Positions 35,421 to 48,400 of a DNA stretch of 64,000 nt are shown here, piece by piece. Numbering within the stretch: the first letter of the stretch is position 1; the number at the start of each line of letters is the position of its first letter. The position numbers and the translations under genes were made by a program. The notes under the pieces were generated by a model that worked only from the letters and a program-made list of their open reading frames with translations, did not search any database and was not told the origin of the DNA. This DNA comes from Allium sativum (Eukaryota > Streptophyta > Magnoliopsida > Asparagales > Amaryllidaceae), in NCBI GenBank assembly GCA_030737875.1, contig CM060919.1, forward strand, positions 806,169,160-806,233,159. Reading direction: 5' to 3'.

Positions 35421-36635
35421 GTTAGCCATGCTCACGTTCGTGTTCAAATTCATATTCATGTTTCAACCACGTTCATATTTTCAGTTATATGCCAATTACC
35501 AAGTTCATAATTCACGTTTTTGCCCCAAAACGTATTCCCAAAGTATTATCATAATTCACTATAAAGTTATGCCAAGTTATAGCCTTTTATTTATAATACA
35601 TGCCAACTACCCAAAACCCAACTTAGGCGCGTTCATATTAAACATCTACCAAGTCATAAATTATCATATACGTTTCAACTCCAAATTTTACATAATTAAC
35701 ATATGCCCAAGTTCTAGATTACATGTCAATTTTGCATACGTCAAGATTCATGATTTACATGTTTACAAAGTTATGCCCAATTTACATAGATCAAGTTGTA
35801 TACCCAAAATTACATGTATACCACGTTTACACCAATTTACCCATAACAAGTTCTAGCCAAGTTACATATATACCAAGTTTCATGCCGTTTTACATATATC
35901 AATCCCAATCGCGCAATAACCGTGACAATACCCAAAATTACCCCGTTTTATGTTAATGGTAAATTATACCCAAACATCCAATTTTCATATTATGCCTTCA
36001 ATTCCACCAAACACATACTTTCCACTATGCAATATTCCAATATTTTCCCCGTATACCATCGCACGTATATCATAGTTTAGGCCTAGGTCCGAAATTAACC
36101 TAGGTTCATCAAAAGAAAATAAATAGGGGAAGGTAGAAGTTGCAATAAAAACAAGATCAGAGAGAAAACGACATAAAAACATCATCTTAGGCATAAAGAA
36201 TAATAGATCTTGATAATAATATCAACATGAACCAAGAATATTGATTTACAACAAGCTGAATAGACCATAAACTTATCATGAGAATAAAAATAGAAAAGTT
36301 CCCAAAATCAAGATCCAAGAAGAAACAAGAATAGACTTGAATCAAAAGTCCAATTTCACTTCATCACATGTCCATATTAAATTTAATTATTTTAATCTGA
36401 GAATAACTAGAACTTACATATCATGGACAAGGAATTAAGAACTGAATTTGTTGTAAAAATGTTGCGGCGATGTTGATTTATTATCTTAAATCATTGTAGA
36501 AGCCTTAATCTTCGAATTGGATTGTGTATGAAAGCTTCGGAAATCGATTAGAGGTGGCAGCCATGATCAAGAGGGATTTCAGCAGCATTTTGGCGTAAAA
36601 ATGATTTGTTGTGAATTAGGTTAGGTCTTAGGGTG

Positions 36636-36643
36636 TATTTATA
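36636..36643 (-). promoter_or_regulatory. D LTR TATA box
   Basis: TATAAATA on the minus strand, about 420 bp from the LTR start at 37061, the position at which F has its TATAAAAA (about 430 bp from its LTR start). Confidence 0.6.
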
Positions 36644-36735
36644 GGTGTAGGAACTATTTAGGGCCTTTAGATCAACCTTAGAATCAACCCGGACCATCAA
36701 AACACGTCTTGGGCTTCAAAAATAGGTCCTGGGCC

Positions 36736-36853
36736 AAAACAGGCCAACCAGGTTGACCTGTAAGGGGGAGGTCGACCACATGGTCGACCTGTAGGGGGTA
36801 GTTCAATCCCCAGGTCGACCACCTGGTCGACCTGACCCCCAAGTCGACTTGCC
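36736..36853. promoter_or_regulatory. Cluster of GGTCGACC palindromes in D U3
   Basis: AGGTCGACC-ACAT-GGTCGACCT (36769-36790) and CAGGTCGACC-ACCT-GGTCGACCTG (36811-36834) are perfect hairpins built from the palindrome GGTCGACC. Weaker copies flank them. F carries the same motif at the same distance from its LTR start. Confidence 0.65.
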
Positions 36854-37061
36854 TGGTTCCGTGCTACCTGAATATTGCTGAATCTTTTACAGGCCATAAC
36901 TTCTTCATCCGGACTCCGATTTTCGAAAACTTGGGCTCGATTCCATATAGAATTCCGAGACGAACGCATTGGCACAACCCATTTCCCTTCATTCTCATTT
37001 TAAAATTTAATTATACCTTGATTTCTTGTTTCAACATGATATTAAAATTCGGGTTGTTACA

Positions 37062-37447
37062 TTCTCTCCTTAAAGGATTTCGTCCCCGAAATCTTTAAGT
37101 TAAGAAGAATGTGTCCTACCATCCAATCATCCATTTACTCAATCATCAATCATAGGCATTCATTGTCCTTAATAGATTTCTAATGCTATATGAACATATG
37201 CAAGAAGTGTGTGTATATGTTCCTTGTCTAATGCAAATGATCAGGCCTGATTGATCTTCTTAATGCAAAATATGTTTAGTGCCATGAGTCCAACATGTAT
37301 GCAAATAGTCCTAGTCACATTAACACAATATGTGTGTACAAACATCCATCGATATGCCACATCCACATGATAACACATTCAAATTCATCCATAAACAAGT
37401 ATAAACACTCATGCACATACAATATGAGAGGTGACTGAGCCGATCTA
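37062..37447 (-). repeat. D internal domain, 3' end with purine tract
   Basis: On the minus strand the end reads TTTCGGGGACGAAATCCTTT, then AAGGAGAGAA directly before TGTAACAACCC. This is the Del/Tekay-type signature also seen in F. The rest is non-coding and matches F 57000-57290. Confidence 0.8.
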
Positions 37448-40400
37448 TGTTGTATATAACGGTGTTGTATACACAATTATACGATTTTTGTTTGATGATA
37501 ACAAACAAGTATATATTATTTTGAATGTGTTTGTTATTGTACTGTTATATACATCACAGATAGGAATATAATATTTGAATTGAATATTATATTTCTAACA
37601 TTCAAACAGTACAACTCTGTATAACTCCACTATTTAAACATTCACTGTATATTGTACTTGTATATAAACAGAATATAATAGACAAGTTCGTTTGACAACA
37701 ATAAAATGATATTTTATTTCAATCAAATTTGTTTATTACATATATCTGTACAATTCTCTCACAGCTCCTCAGTACAGTTCATTCATTGTCACTCAGTCAT
37801 ACATACACACAACATATACACAGTTACATTTCATATATATCCATTTTCACTTGTATATACAGACTCATACATTCATTGACACCACACACTGTCTTCTTAT
37901 CTTCAGCTTTCAGTCCAGTCATTGTCAGTCCAGTCATCACAGTCAGTCCAGTCATCCCAGCTTATCTGTCACACAAGAAACACACACACAGTATCTAGAA
38001 CAAAAATAATTTCATATTCTTGCAGATATAATTTTTTTTATTTTATTTTAAAAATTTATTTGCCTCAGATTTCTGGTGTGTTTCTCATCATCTTTCATGA
38101 CTTGATCTGATATATTTTCAGTACCCACTGATCAACCTCGACATAACCATACTGGTTTGCTGATCAGAACCAGCATCAAACTCAGCTGATTCTGACTAGC
38201 CCCAACACAGTACAATCAGTCTGCTGATATTTTTTTTTTCAGTATACAAGACAGGTCAAAAATCAAAAGAGAAATGGAAGTGCAAAATTTCAGATCAGCA
38301 AACACAAGATGGAAATCATAACAGATCACACTTTTCAAGTCCACCAAGTCTGAAATGTCAAAGTAAAGGAAACAGCAAGTGTCATGTCAAAGTGGTCAAA
38401 ACATATCAAAATTGTCGAGCCAGTAACAACACAGAAATCACAAGTTTTGGGTTCGAGCATGAAGCAAAAAGTGGAAAGACAAACTCATGCAAATGCAATG
38501 TTTCAGAATGGAGCAGCATGCATCAGCCCAAAGTGAAACAACAAATCCAAGCAAAAGGCAAGTCAAAACAGCATGATATAACTCATGGTAAAATAAATGT
38601 TCATGAGCAAGAATACAAGACAGCTCTCGAACAAAACAGTTCAGCTAGCATGGATATGTACAGTAAATTATCACATGGCAGTAGTATACATGACACAGGT
38701 GATTCAAATCAGTTTTATATACAGCATGTAAATGACAACAGGAAGTAGCACTCAAAATCAAACACAGTAATGACATGGAAGTCCAATGCATGTTCACGGA
38801 CCAAAATAGCATGAAAAACACATGCAAGCTCAAACCAGCAAGAACAAGGTGACACAGCATGGTGAAAGTGAATAGCAGATCATACACAGCAAAACTCAAG
38901 TGATTCAAGTGCAAGGGGCCGAGCTAAAGTGCTAACTTTCATGCATGTAAACTCAGCAATGTTTATTGTGCAAATATACTTTCAAGTGATCAAGACTATG
39001 CAGTGAGATCAAAGTGACACAAGTATATATGGACCAGAGGTCACATGAATGGTGCAAAACATTGTGAAACCCATGTGCACATATTAGTTAAGCAGAAATC
39101 TCATGTGTCTCAAGCCAGAATGTCAAAGTGTAAACATGATATACAAAGCACATGCACAAGTATGGTGAATATGTCTGAGAACAGAAATGTATATATGGAT
39201 AATGTTTGTTTCAAAGAATGCATCAGCAAAAAATATTACACAAAGTTTTGTTTGGAAAGCTTCAATCATGCAGTCGAATGGAAATTCAAATCATTCCAGA
39301 AATGAAGTAACTCAGCAAAGATATCATGTTTGCAAAATCCATAAATGTATCAAGGAAAAATATTTCCAGTTTTACATATACACAAGTTCTGGCAAAATTT
39401 CATTTCAGATGACCATCAACCAAGCAAATCAGGGAGAAATTTTTTGGCAAGAGATTATTTGGAAAGTGTTTAAAACACTTGCAGAAATTACACAATCGAT
39501 TTCAAGACAACATTATTCTCTGCAATGACAAATGGATGAATCAAATATTTTGTTTCCTGTTTTAAATTCAAGACAACAAATCATGCTGTTATTCATGCAG
39601 AATCAAAAAGAGGAAAGCTCCAAAAAATCAGAAGGAAATCAAGTTAAAAATTGTGCAAATTTATTTTCCACAATTGCTAAATTCAAATCAGTTTTTCAGG
39701 TGAGGAAACCAAGCAAAATCAGAGCAGCAGGGGATTAATTTCAATCAAGCAAGCAATTTAAATCGGGCCAAGGAATTTCAAAGTTAACATTTCAGGAAAC
39801 AATTTTCGAAGGCAATTCTATATATTTCAGGATTCAGAAAAATCACAGGGTGAATTCAAGGAAACAAACAATTAGCTAACACAATTCATTTCAAGTCGGG
39901 AATTACAAAAACCAAAAGGGGAAGTTTTTTTTTTCTCAGAATTTTTTTTTTAAACTGAATTAATCAACAATTGAAATCAATTATGTTGTTTCCAATTTTT
40001 TACAGGGACGTTTCAGCAATCAGAGTATTTTTCAAAGTCGAGAGAAATTTCAGGAAAATCAAAGAAAGCAAAAGGAGAAACCCTAGATTTACAGATCGGC
40101 AAATTTCACGTGAAATCAGAGTATTATAAGGATTTTAAATCCTATATATTTACACCTACTTCATCACAGGCATCCCATCGAAAAAAAAACCACAAATAAA
40201 TTAAAGCAAAGAATTAAATCCGAATAACTCACAAGTTGTAGGGTTTCGTTCAACTGAGAGCTCAAGCAAATCGACATCAGAAAGCAAGCCACGAGTTCAA
40301 GCTTCAGAGATTAACCAATTCCGTCAAGGCCGCGATTTGATTTGGAGGAACCAAAGAAACCCTAGTCAAAGCCGCAATCGAAGAATCACTCAACAACGAA

Positions 40401-41115
40401 CACGAGCAACTCGAGATTAAAGTTCATACAAGAGTTCATCATTCAATCAAGCCATCGTTTTGGATTGGGAAGGATTTCAGAAACCCTAGAGGATCGCCTG
40501 CCGCCATTTTATTTTCCAGAGCAAAGGAGAAAATGATCGGACAAGTACAAATGAAAGGGGCCGGCCTATGTTTAAAGTGTTAAAGGGAGTGACCCCTTTT
40601 GTTTTAAATCCTAGGGTTTTTCTTATTGTTTTAGTTTTAATTGTCTTTATTTTTTTTGTGTCGTTTCATTTTGTCCTGTAAAACATTCTGAACAGTTTAT
40701 AGAGTCTGTAAAACTCTAGGGGAGTTTCAGTTAGGAGTTAACTGACAGTACTAGAATCTGTAAAATCTAGGAATACAGGTTACGGGTTTGTAATCTGGGG
40801 AAAATCTGATTCAGGGGTTTGAATCAGTCTAGGGTTTTGAGCGTAGGGTTAGAATAGGAGCAGGGTTTGCGAGTGTACAAGGTCTTGTATGCGGGATCTG
40901 TTCTATCACCTAGTAGAAACCTTAGAAATGCAGCAGTAGGCAGGGTTTTGCCGAAGCTGGGTATATCTGTGTGTGATTTATTTTCTGCATTTCTGTTTCT
41001 GCTATATTCTTTGATCAGTTTATTTTTATTTATCACGTTTGATTTTTAATTCAGTTAAAAACTGTCAATAACCCTATTCACCCCCCCCCCCTCTAGGGTT
41101 ATTCTAGATCCAACA
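37448..41115 (+). repeat. G 5' LTR (3668 bp)
   Basis: It starts TGTTGTATATAACGG and ends ...TCTAGATCCAACA after a run of C. It holds short CAGTCCAGTCATC repeats (37910-37960) and a stop-poor, A/C-rich stretch (38270-39740) with several 60- to 118-codon frames. AAACCCTAG motifs flank TATATATT near 40143. I do not call the frames as genes. Confidence 0.92.
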
Positions 41116-41116
41116 G

Positions 41117-41132
41117 TGGTATCAGAGCCAGG
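41117..41132 (+). other. G primer-binding site, tRNA-iMet
   Basis: TGGTATCAGAGCCAGG one base after the LTR end; a full match to the plant initiator-tRNA-Met 3' end as used by SIRE-type copia elements. Confidence 0.93.
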
Positions 41133-41153
41133 TATTCTGTTAACTCTAGAGTA

Positions 41154-42602
41154 ATGGTGATTCCTAGTTGTCAGTCGATAGAGAGTCAGTCCAGCTCATC
41201 TCCAACTATTTTCAATGGAACAGATTTTTTAAACTGGAAATCCAAAATGGAATTTTATTTAAAATCTGTTAATATTAAATGTTGGGATGTCATTATCAAT
41301 GGGTTTGATAGTGTAGATATTAATTTCAATGCTCGTGCTATGAAAATTATATTTGACTATCTTAGCACTGAACAGTTTAATCTTATCTGTCATTGTTTAT
41401 CTGCACAGGAAGTTTGGAGAACTCTCAACAAGTTGTATGGAAAATCTGACAACAGCTCAAAACCCCATAATGTCAACTATGATTCAGATCTATGCTTAAC
41501 AAGTCATGTAGAAGAAACTTCAGATGAATCAGATGATGGAGAATCAACAAATGCTGAAACAGAAAATCTCTCATATGAAGATTTGGTTTACATGTGTCTT
41601 GATTTAACGAAGTCTGTTGATAAACTCCAATCTAAAAACAAATCTTTGAAAACTGAAAATCATGAGTTGACCAGCAAAATTCATTGTTTGGAATTAAAAC
41701 TTGAAAATGTTGTGAAATTTGAAAATTCTAATTGTGAAAATTGTTTGAAATTAAAAACAGATCTCGTTCATCTCAACAATAACATTTAAAGGATTGAAGA
41801 AGAAATTCTAGTTTTAAAAGGTAACGAGATTGAGTTGAAAAATGCAAACAATTTTTTTCAAAAGGAATTTAACAATTTTAAGGCTATCGAAAATTCCAAA
41901 CTTGAAATTGCTGAAAGTGATAGTTTGTTGAAAACATATCTGATTTTGAGTGAGCTTGAAAAAGAGATTGAAAATCTCAAGAAACTTGGATCTGAAAAAC
42001 AAATTAAATTTGAATCAGAGATCTTTGAATCCAAGACCAAAGTTAAAATGCTTGAAAACGAAAATTTGATTTTGAAACAGAATGATACTGAAAAGAGAAA
42101 GATCAGCATTAATCGTTGTTCGAATCTAATGAAAGAGAATTCTGATCTTAAATCCAAAATCAACAATCTTGAATTGAGTTTGAAACGCTTTTCAATTGGT
42201 GAAAAATCTTTGAATATGTTGTTGAAAAATCAATTTTCTTCTGGTCATAAAAATGGTCTTGGTTTTGGGAAAAGAAATGATTTTGAAAGTTTGAACTCTT
42301 GTGATTTCAAAAACTCTTTAAACTGCTTCAAGAAGAGTCATTCTGAAAATTTGAATTTTAAAAATTCCAAAAGTTTTTTGAATCACAATCGAGATAAGAA
42401 TTGGTTTGATAACAATTCATTTTGGATCCCGAAAAGAAATAAAATGATTTTTGGAAAACCTAAACAAATTTGGGTTACAAAGGGAACTCTAGTTGATTCT
42501 AACGGATTGTTATATAAGCAGGTTTGGGTACCTAAAGCTATGAATACAACTGTGAGTGGTTTTACAAACTTTGTTAGACCACTCGATTCTATAAACTGTT
42601 AG
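41154..42602 (+). pseudogene. G gag-like ORF with one in-frame stop
   Basis: A 483-position frame starting 37 bp after the primer-site start and interrupted only by TAA at 41787-41789; the downstream open part (Met at 41835) is in the same frame. Residues 18-100 show the copia gag N-terminal (UBN2/DUF4219-like) pattern, with FNGTDFLNWKSKMEFYL and later AQEVWRTLNKLYG. Residues 160-345 are a long Lys/Glu/Leu/Asn coiled coil. Residues 420-475 contain KPKQIWVTKG and KQVWVPK, a tract seen near the gag/pol junction of SIRE elements. The expected CCHC zinc knuckle is absent and sequence between the UBN2-like part and the acidic linker seems shortened. Pol does not follow. In copia elements Gag forms the capsid particle; whether this one can is unknown. 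Confidence 0.75.
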
Positions 42603-45394
42603 GTATCGAAGGTGGCTGAGGAACTGCTGTGCTGAAAAGAAATTTGAAATCAAGATTGTCTATAACTCTGTGTCATTTACAGTTCCTTAGGCCAAGATCT
42701 GTTGAGTTAGAGATTCTGCTTTACATTGAATTCTGGTATGATCTAAACTCATCTTTGTATATTCTCTTTGTTTGTTTTTATTTTCTGTTTTTATTCCTTC
42801 CTCTATCTCCTTCTGTTTTTTGTTTTTTTTGTTTTATTTGACACTGCCATATTCTTCTTTGTCTGTAATTCTTAAATTTCCAGTTGCAGAATTCATAATC
42901 TTTCTGGAAATATGCTTTATTTGTATAAAATCATCGTGTGTTAATCATTCCCATATCCTGAATTTAATCTTGTAAATATCTGCAATTGTTTCGAGGTTTA
43001 TTTTTCTGATTTCTGAATTCATAACAGTGTTGATGTATTCTTGTCATATCTTTAACACTGTTAATTTGAATTCTAAATTTTTGAAGATCTGAAAGTTTAA
43101 TGGAAATTCACACATCGTTGCTGTTTTGAGACTCTTCTAATTCATTTTAGAAAAGCTTGAAATATTACACTCATTACAGCACTATTATTTATCAGTAGTG
43201 ATATTTTCATTATTTTTCAGATTGGCTTGGAAATTTTAAATTGTCTAGAATCTTAGTGATACATCTTGAAAATCATTGTTATTCATGATCATCATGGTTA
43301 GAATTTGTTTTGTTTGAAATCATCTGAAATTATTGATATTCTGAATCTCACATATCTCTTAAATTTGAAATTATCAATATTGTGTGACTGATTCATTATA
43401 TCTCAAAACTTGACATTGATTCAAGTGATTTCAAATAAATTATTTATTTATGGATCATGAATATCTCTTAATTATTTGATGTAAATGATCTAAAATCACT
43501 CTTAGAAATTTTGTGAAAAATTCCTTTGAAAATCTGGTCTTGAAATTCACTTCTATTTCATGATTATTCGATCTAAATATTTATTTGTTTAAAATCATTT
43601 GAAATTATTGATTTTTTGAATCACACACATATCTTGAATCTGATATTAATAATTTGGTGTAATCGATTCATTGAATCTAGAGTATTTCATATTCATCAAA
43701 TGATTTAAAATAAATGGTATTTCTAATCTTGGATCATGAACCATCTTATGTGACCATCATTCTGACAAGTTTGTTTCTGAAACTATTTTTGTGCTGCTCT
43801 GATACTGTTTTCAAATAACTGCCTGTTTTGATTTGTCTGTTGCTTGCCAAATTTGTAAATCTTGTCTGCGTGGGCTCTATGTTTGAAACTCTTTGATATC
43901 CTTGTTCGTCTCAAGTGTCAATTTTAAATCCTCGAGAAGAGAGAACAATTGGTATCAGAAGTGCTGATTTTTTTTTTCCTCTTATCCTGTATAGCTTTCT
44001 CACATTTCCTCTTGTAATTGATTTTCAACTTTAAAATTATTTGTTGATTATTCATCTAGAAATTGAAATCAATATCCAATTGAACTGTATTTATAATTCA
44101 TCAAAATTATTATCAGTTTTTGAAGTTGTGATGAATTATGACTGCAATATATTTCATAATAAGAGGAGATTTTATTTGGATTTTCATGATGGTTGAATAT
44201 TTATTATAATATCTTTGAACTGGCAATTATCTCACGACCATCTTCATTATCTTTCATCATTCTGCCATCCATGATATTTTTTTTAAATGTGGAGAGTTTA
44301 ATATTTTTAAAATCACCTTGAACAAACAGTGAAAATAGTTGTGATGGAATTGTGGTTATGCTATTTTTCAGAATTAGTGTCAAATGAAAATTTTCAATAA
44401 TCCCGGTACAGTTCATGCATATCTCATAATATAATTAATTTAGAAATTTATTTCACAGTCCATCTCTGTACTTACCACATTTCTATCATCCATATTGGTT
44501 TTATATATCGAGGAGTTTTTTCCTTTTAAAAAGCTGAAAATGATGAAAATATAATTAATACATAAGTGTGTCTCTAACCTCATTTAAAAATCCAAGCTCT
44601 GGTCATGCATGGTTGAGAGACAACTTATAATTTAAGCCTGCGGCTGACCTCATTTAAAAATCCAAGCTCTGGTTATGCGTGGTCAGGGTGCTCTTAAATC
44701 AAAATAAAAAGAAAAGAAACTAATTTGCAATAAATATTTTTTTTAAAATTCTCCTTGGTGTATAATAACCAGCCTATCAATCCACTTTCTAATCTGTGAA
44801 ATGTGTTGAAATTTTATGACGTATTATGATTTGTTGATTGATAGGTATCGGGATTTGAGATTATTCGATTTTGTCATAATTATAATCCAAATCCATCACT
44901 GTTTTTTTAGCCTCACTCTTATAAAAATTCGTTTGAAAATTAATTGAAATTCTTTTTAATATAACTCTCCTCATTTATATAAATTTCATCGTAAATCAGT
45001 CATTTTCTGCAATGTGAAATATGCCACTAGTTCTCAGTTTATTATGATTTTTGTTTGACTGATTGAGGTTTATGATGATCGCATTCTTCCTCTTAAGCTG
45101 AAATTATATTTTTAGTCATTTTTCATCTGTATTTTAAACTCTGTATCCTTTTGATGATAACAAAAGGGGGAGAATGGATTAGATTTTGATTTATGAGTGA
45201 ATATTTTATAAATATTTTTAATTTTGAAAATTTATTATTGTTCATACATTTCACTCATGCACAGTTATAGAGGGAGTTTAGTTGTAGGGGGAGCATTTAA
45301 ATAGGGGGAGTTCAAGCATTTAAATAGGGGGAGTTCAAATATTCACGAACAAACACATTTATCATATACAAAATCTTTTATTTGTTTGTCATCA
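42603..45394 (+). other. G internal non-coding region
   Basis: AT-rich with no credible frame, in the place where pol should be. It contains a primer-site-like TTGGTATCAGAAGTGCTGA near 43950. A diverged duplication at about 44571-44621 and 44641-44690 shares the CTCATTTAAAAATCCAAGCT core. Several purine tracts lie at 45160-45340. Confidence 0.7.
45162..45173 (+). other. G upstream purine tract
   Basis: AAAAGGGGGAGA in the context TTGATGATAACAAAAGGGGG, about 240 bp upstream of the terminal tract. Further AGGGGGAG copies at 45276-45283, 45303-45310 and 45326-45333 lie in a short duplicated segment. Confidence 0.65.
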
Positions 45395-45409
45395 TCAAAA
45401 GGGGGAGAT
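45395..45409 (+). other. G terminal polypurine tract
   Basis: TCAAAAGGGGGAGAT immediately before TGTTGTATATAACGG of the 3' LTR. Confidence 0.85.
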
Positions 45410-48400
45410 TGTTGTATATAACGGTGTTGTATACACAATTATACGATTTTTGTTTGATGATAACAAACAAGTATATATTATTTTGAATGTGTTTGTTATT
45501 GTACTGTTATATACATCACAGATAGGAATATAATATTTGAATTGAATATTATATTTCTAACATTCAAACAGTACAACTCTGTATAACTCCACTATTTAAA
45601 CATTCACTGTATATTGTACTTGTATATAAACAGAATATAATAGACAAGTTCGTTTGACAACAATAAAATGATATTTTATTTCAATCAAATTTGTTTATTA
45701 CATATATCTGTACAATTCTCTCACAGCTCCTCAGTACAGTTCATTCATTGTCACTCAGTCATACATACACACAACATATACACAGTTACATTTCATATAT
45801 ATCCATTTTCACTTGTATATACAGACTCATACATTCATTGACACCACACACTGTCTTCTTATCTTCAGCTTTCAGTCCAGTCATTGTCAGTCCAGTCATC
45901 ACAGTCAGTCCAGTCATCCCAGCTTATCTGTCACACAAGAAACACACACACAGTATCTAGAACAAAAATAATTTCATATTCTTGCAGATATAATTTTTTT
46001 TATTTTATTTTAAAATTTTATTTGCCTCAGATTTCTGGTGTGTTTCTCATCATCTTTCATGACTTGATCTGATATATTTTCAGTACCCACTGATCAACCT
46101 CGACATAACCATACTGGTTTGCTGATCAGAACCAGCATCAAACTCAGCTGATTCTGACCAGCCCCAACACAGTACAATCAGTCTGCTGATATATTTTTTT
46201 CAGTATACAAGACAGGTCAAAAATCAAAAGAGAAATGGAAGTGCAAAATTTCAGATCAGCAAACACAAGATGGAAATCATAACAGATCACACTTTTCAAG
46301 TCCACCAAGTCTGAAATGTCAAAGTAAAGGAAACAGCAAGTGTCATGTCAAAGTGGTCAAAACATATCAAAATTGTCGAGCCAGTAACAACACAGAAATC
46401 ACAAGTTTTGGGTTCGAGCATGAAGCAAAAAGTGGAAAGACAAACTCATGCAAATGCAATGTTTCAGAATGGAGCAGCATGCATCAGCCCAAAGTGAAAC
46501 AACAAATCCAAGCAAAAGGCAAGTCAAAACAGCATGATATAACTCATGGTAAAATAAATGTTCATGAGCAAGAATACAAGACAGCTCTCGAACAAAACAG
46601 TTCAGCTAGCATGGATATGTACAGTAAATTATCACATGGCAGTAGTATACATGACACAGGTGATTCAAATCAGTTTTATATACAGCATGTAAATGACAAC
46701 AGGAAGTAGCACTCAAAATCAAACACAGCAATGACATGGAAGTCCAATGCATGTTCACGGACCAAAATAGCATGAAAAACACATGCAAGCTCAAACCAGC
46801 AAGAACAAGGTGACACAGCATGGTGAAAGTGAATAGCAGATCATACACAGCAAAACTCAAGTGATTCAAGTGCAAGGGGCCGAGCTAAAGTGCTAACTTT
46901 CATGCATGTAAACTCAGCAATGTTTATTGTGCAAATATACTTTCAAGTGATCAAGACTATGCAGTGAGATCAAAGTGACACAAGTATATATGGACCAGAG
47001 GTCACATGAATGGTGCAAAACATTGTGAAACCCATGTGCACATATTAGTTAAGCAGAAATCTCATGTGTCTCAAGCCAGAATGTCAAAGTGTAAACATGA
47101 TATACAAAGCACATGCACAAGTATGGTGAACATGTCTGAGAACAGAAATGTATATATGGATAATGTTTGTTTCAAAGAATGCATCAACAAAAAATATTAC
47201 ACAAAGTTTTGTTTGGAAAGCTTCAATCATGCAGTCGAATGGAAATTCAAATCATTCCAGAAATGAAGTAACTCAGCAAAGATATCATGTTTGCAAAATC
47301 CATAAATGTATCAAGGAAAAATATTTCCAGTTTTACATATACACAAGTTCTGGCAAAATTTCATTTCAGATGACCATCAACCAAGCAAATCAGGGAGAAA
47401 TTTTTTGGCAAGAGATTATTTGGAAAGTGTTTAAAACACTTGCAGAAATTACACAATCGATTTCAAGACAACATTATTCTCTGCAATGACAAATGGATGA
47501 ATCAAATATTTTGTTTCCTGTTTTAAATTCAAGACAACAAATCATGCTATTCATGCAGAATCAAAAAGAGGAAAGCTCCAAAAAATCAGAAGGAAATCAA
47601 GTTAAAAATTGTGCAAATTTATTTTCCACAATTGCTAAATTCAAATCAGTTTTTCAGGTGAGGAAACCAAGCAAAATCAGAGCAGCAGGGGATTAATTTC
47701 AATCAAGCAAGCAATTTAAATCGGGCCAAGGAATTTCAAAGTTAACATTTCAGGAAACAATTTTCGAAGGCAATTCTATATATTTCAGGATTCAGAAAAA
47801 TCACAGGGTGAATTCAAGGAAACAAACAATTAGCTAACACAATTCATTTCAAGCCGGGAATTACAAAAACCAAAAGGGGAAGTTTTTTTTTTCTCAGAAT
47901 TTTTTTTTAAACTGAATTAATCAACAATTGAAATCAATTATGTTGTTTCCAATTTTTTACAGGGACGTTTCAGCAATCAGAGTATTTTTCAAAGTCGAGA
48001 GAAATTTCAGGAAAATCAAAGAAAGCAAAAGGAGAAACCCTAGATTTACAGATCGGCAAATTTCACGTGAAATCAGAGTATTATAAGGATTTTAAATCCT
48101 ATATATTTACACCTACTTCATCACAGGCATCCCATCGAAAAAAAAACCACAAATAAATTAAAGCAAAGAATTAAATCCGAATAACTCACAAGTTGTAGGG
48201 TTTCGTTCAACTGAGAGCTCAAGCAAATCGACATCAGAAAGCAAGCCACGAGTTCAAGCTTCAGAGATTAACCAATTCCGTCAAGGCCGCGATTTGATTT
48301 GGAGGAACCAAAGAAACCCTAGTCAAAGCCGCAATCGAAGAATCACTCAGCAACGAACACGAGCAACTCGAGATTAAAGTTCATACAAGAGTTCATCATT

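Larger units (their letters stand above)
34401..37061 (-). repeat. D 3' LTR, tail truncated
   Basis: The terminus GGGTTGTTACA at 37061 is the complement of TGTAACAACCC. The segment 34402-35170 matches 62025-62703. A 201-codon plus-strand frame (35251-35856) covers degenerate CAAGTTAT/ATGCC-type repeats and is not conserved as a protein. Confidence 0.8.

Noticed and set aside
35251..35856. 201-codon plus-strand frame
   Set aside because: Runs over degenerate repeats inside the D 3' LTR, antisense to the element.
38392..38748. 118-codon frame repeated at 46353-46709
   Set aside because: Identical because it lies in both G LTRs; no domain. Recorded as a compositional oddity only.
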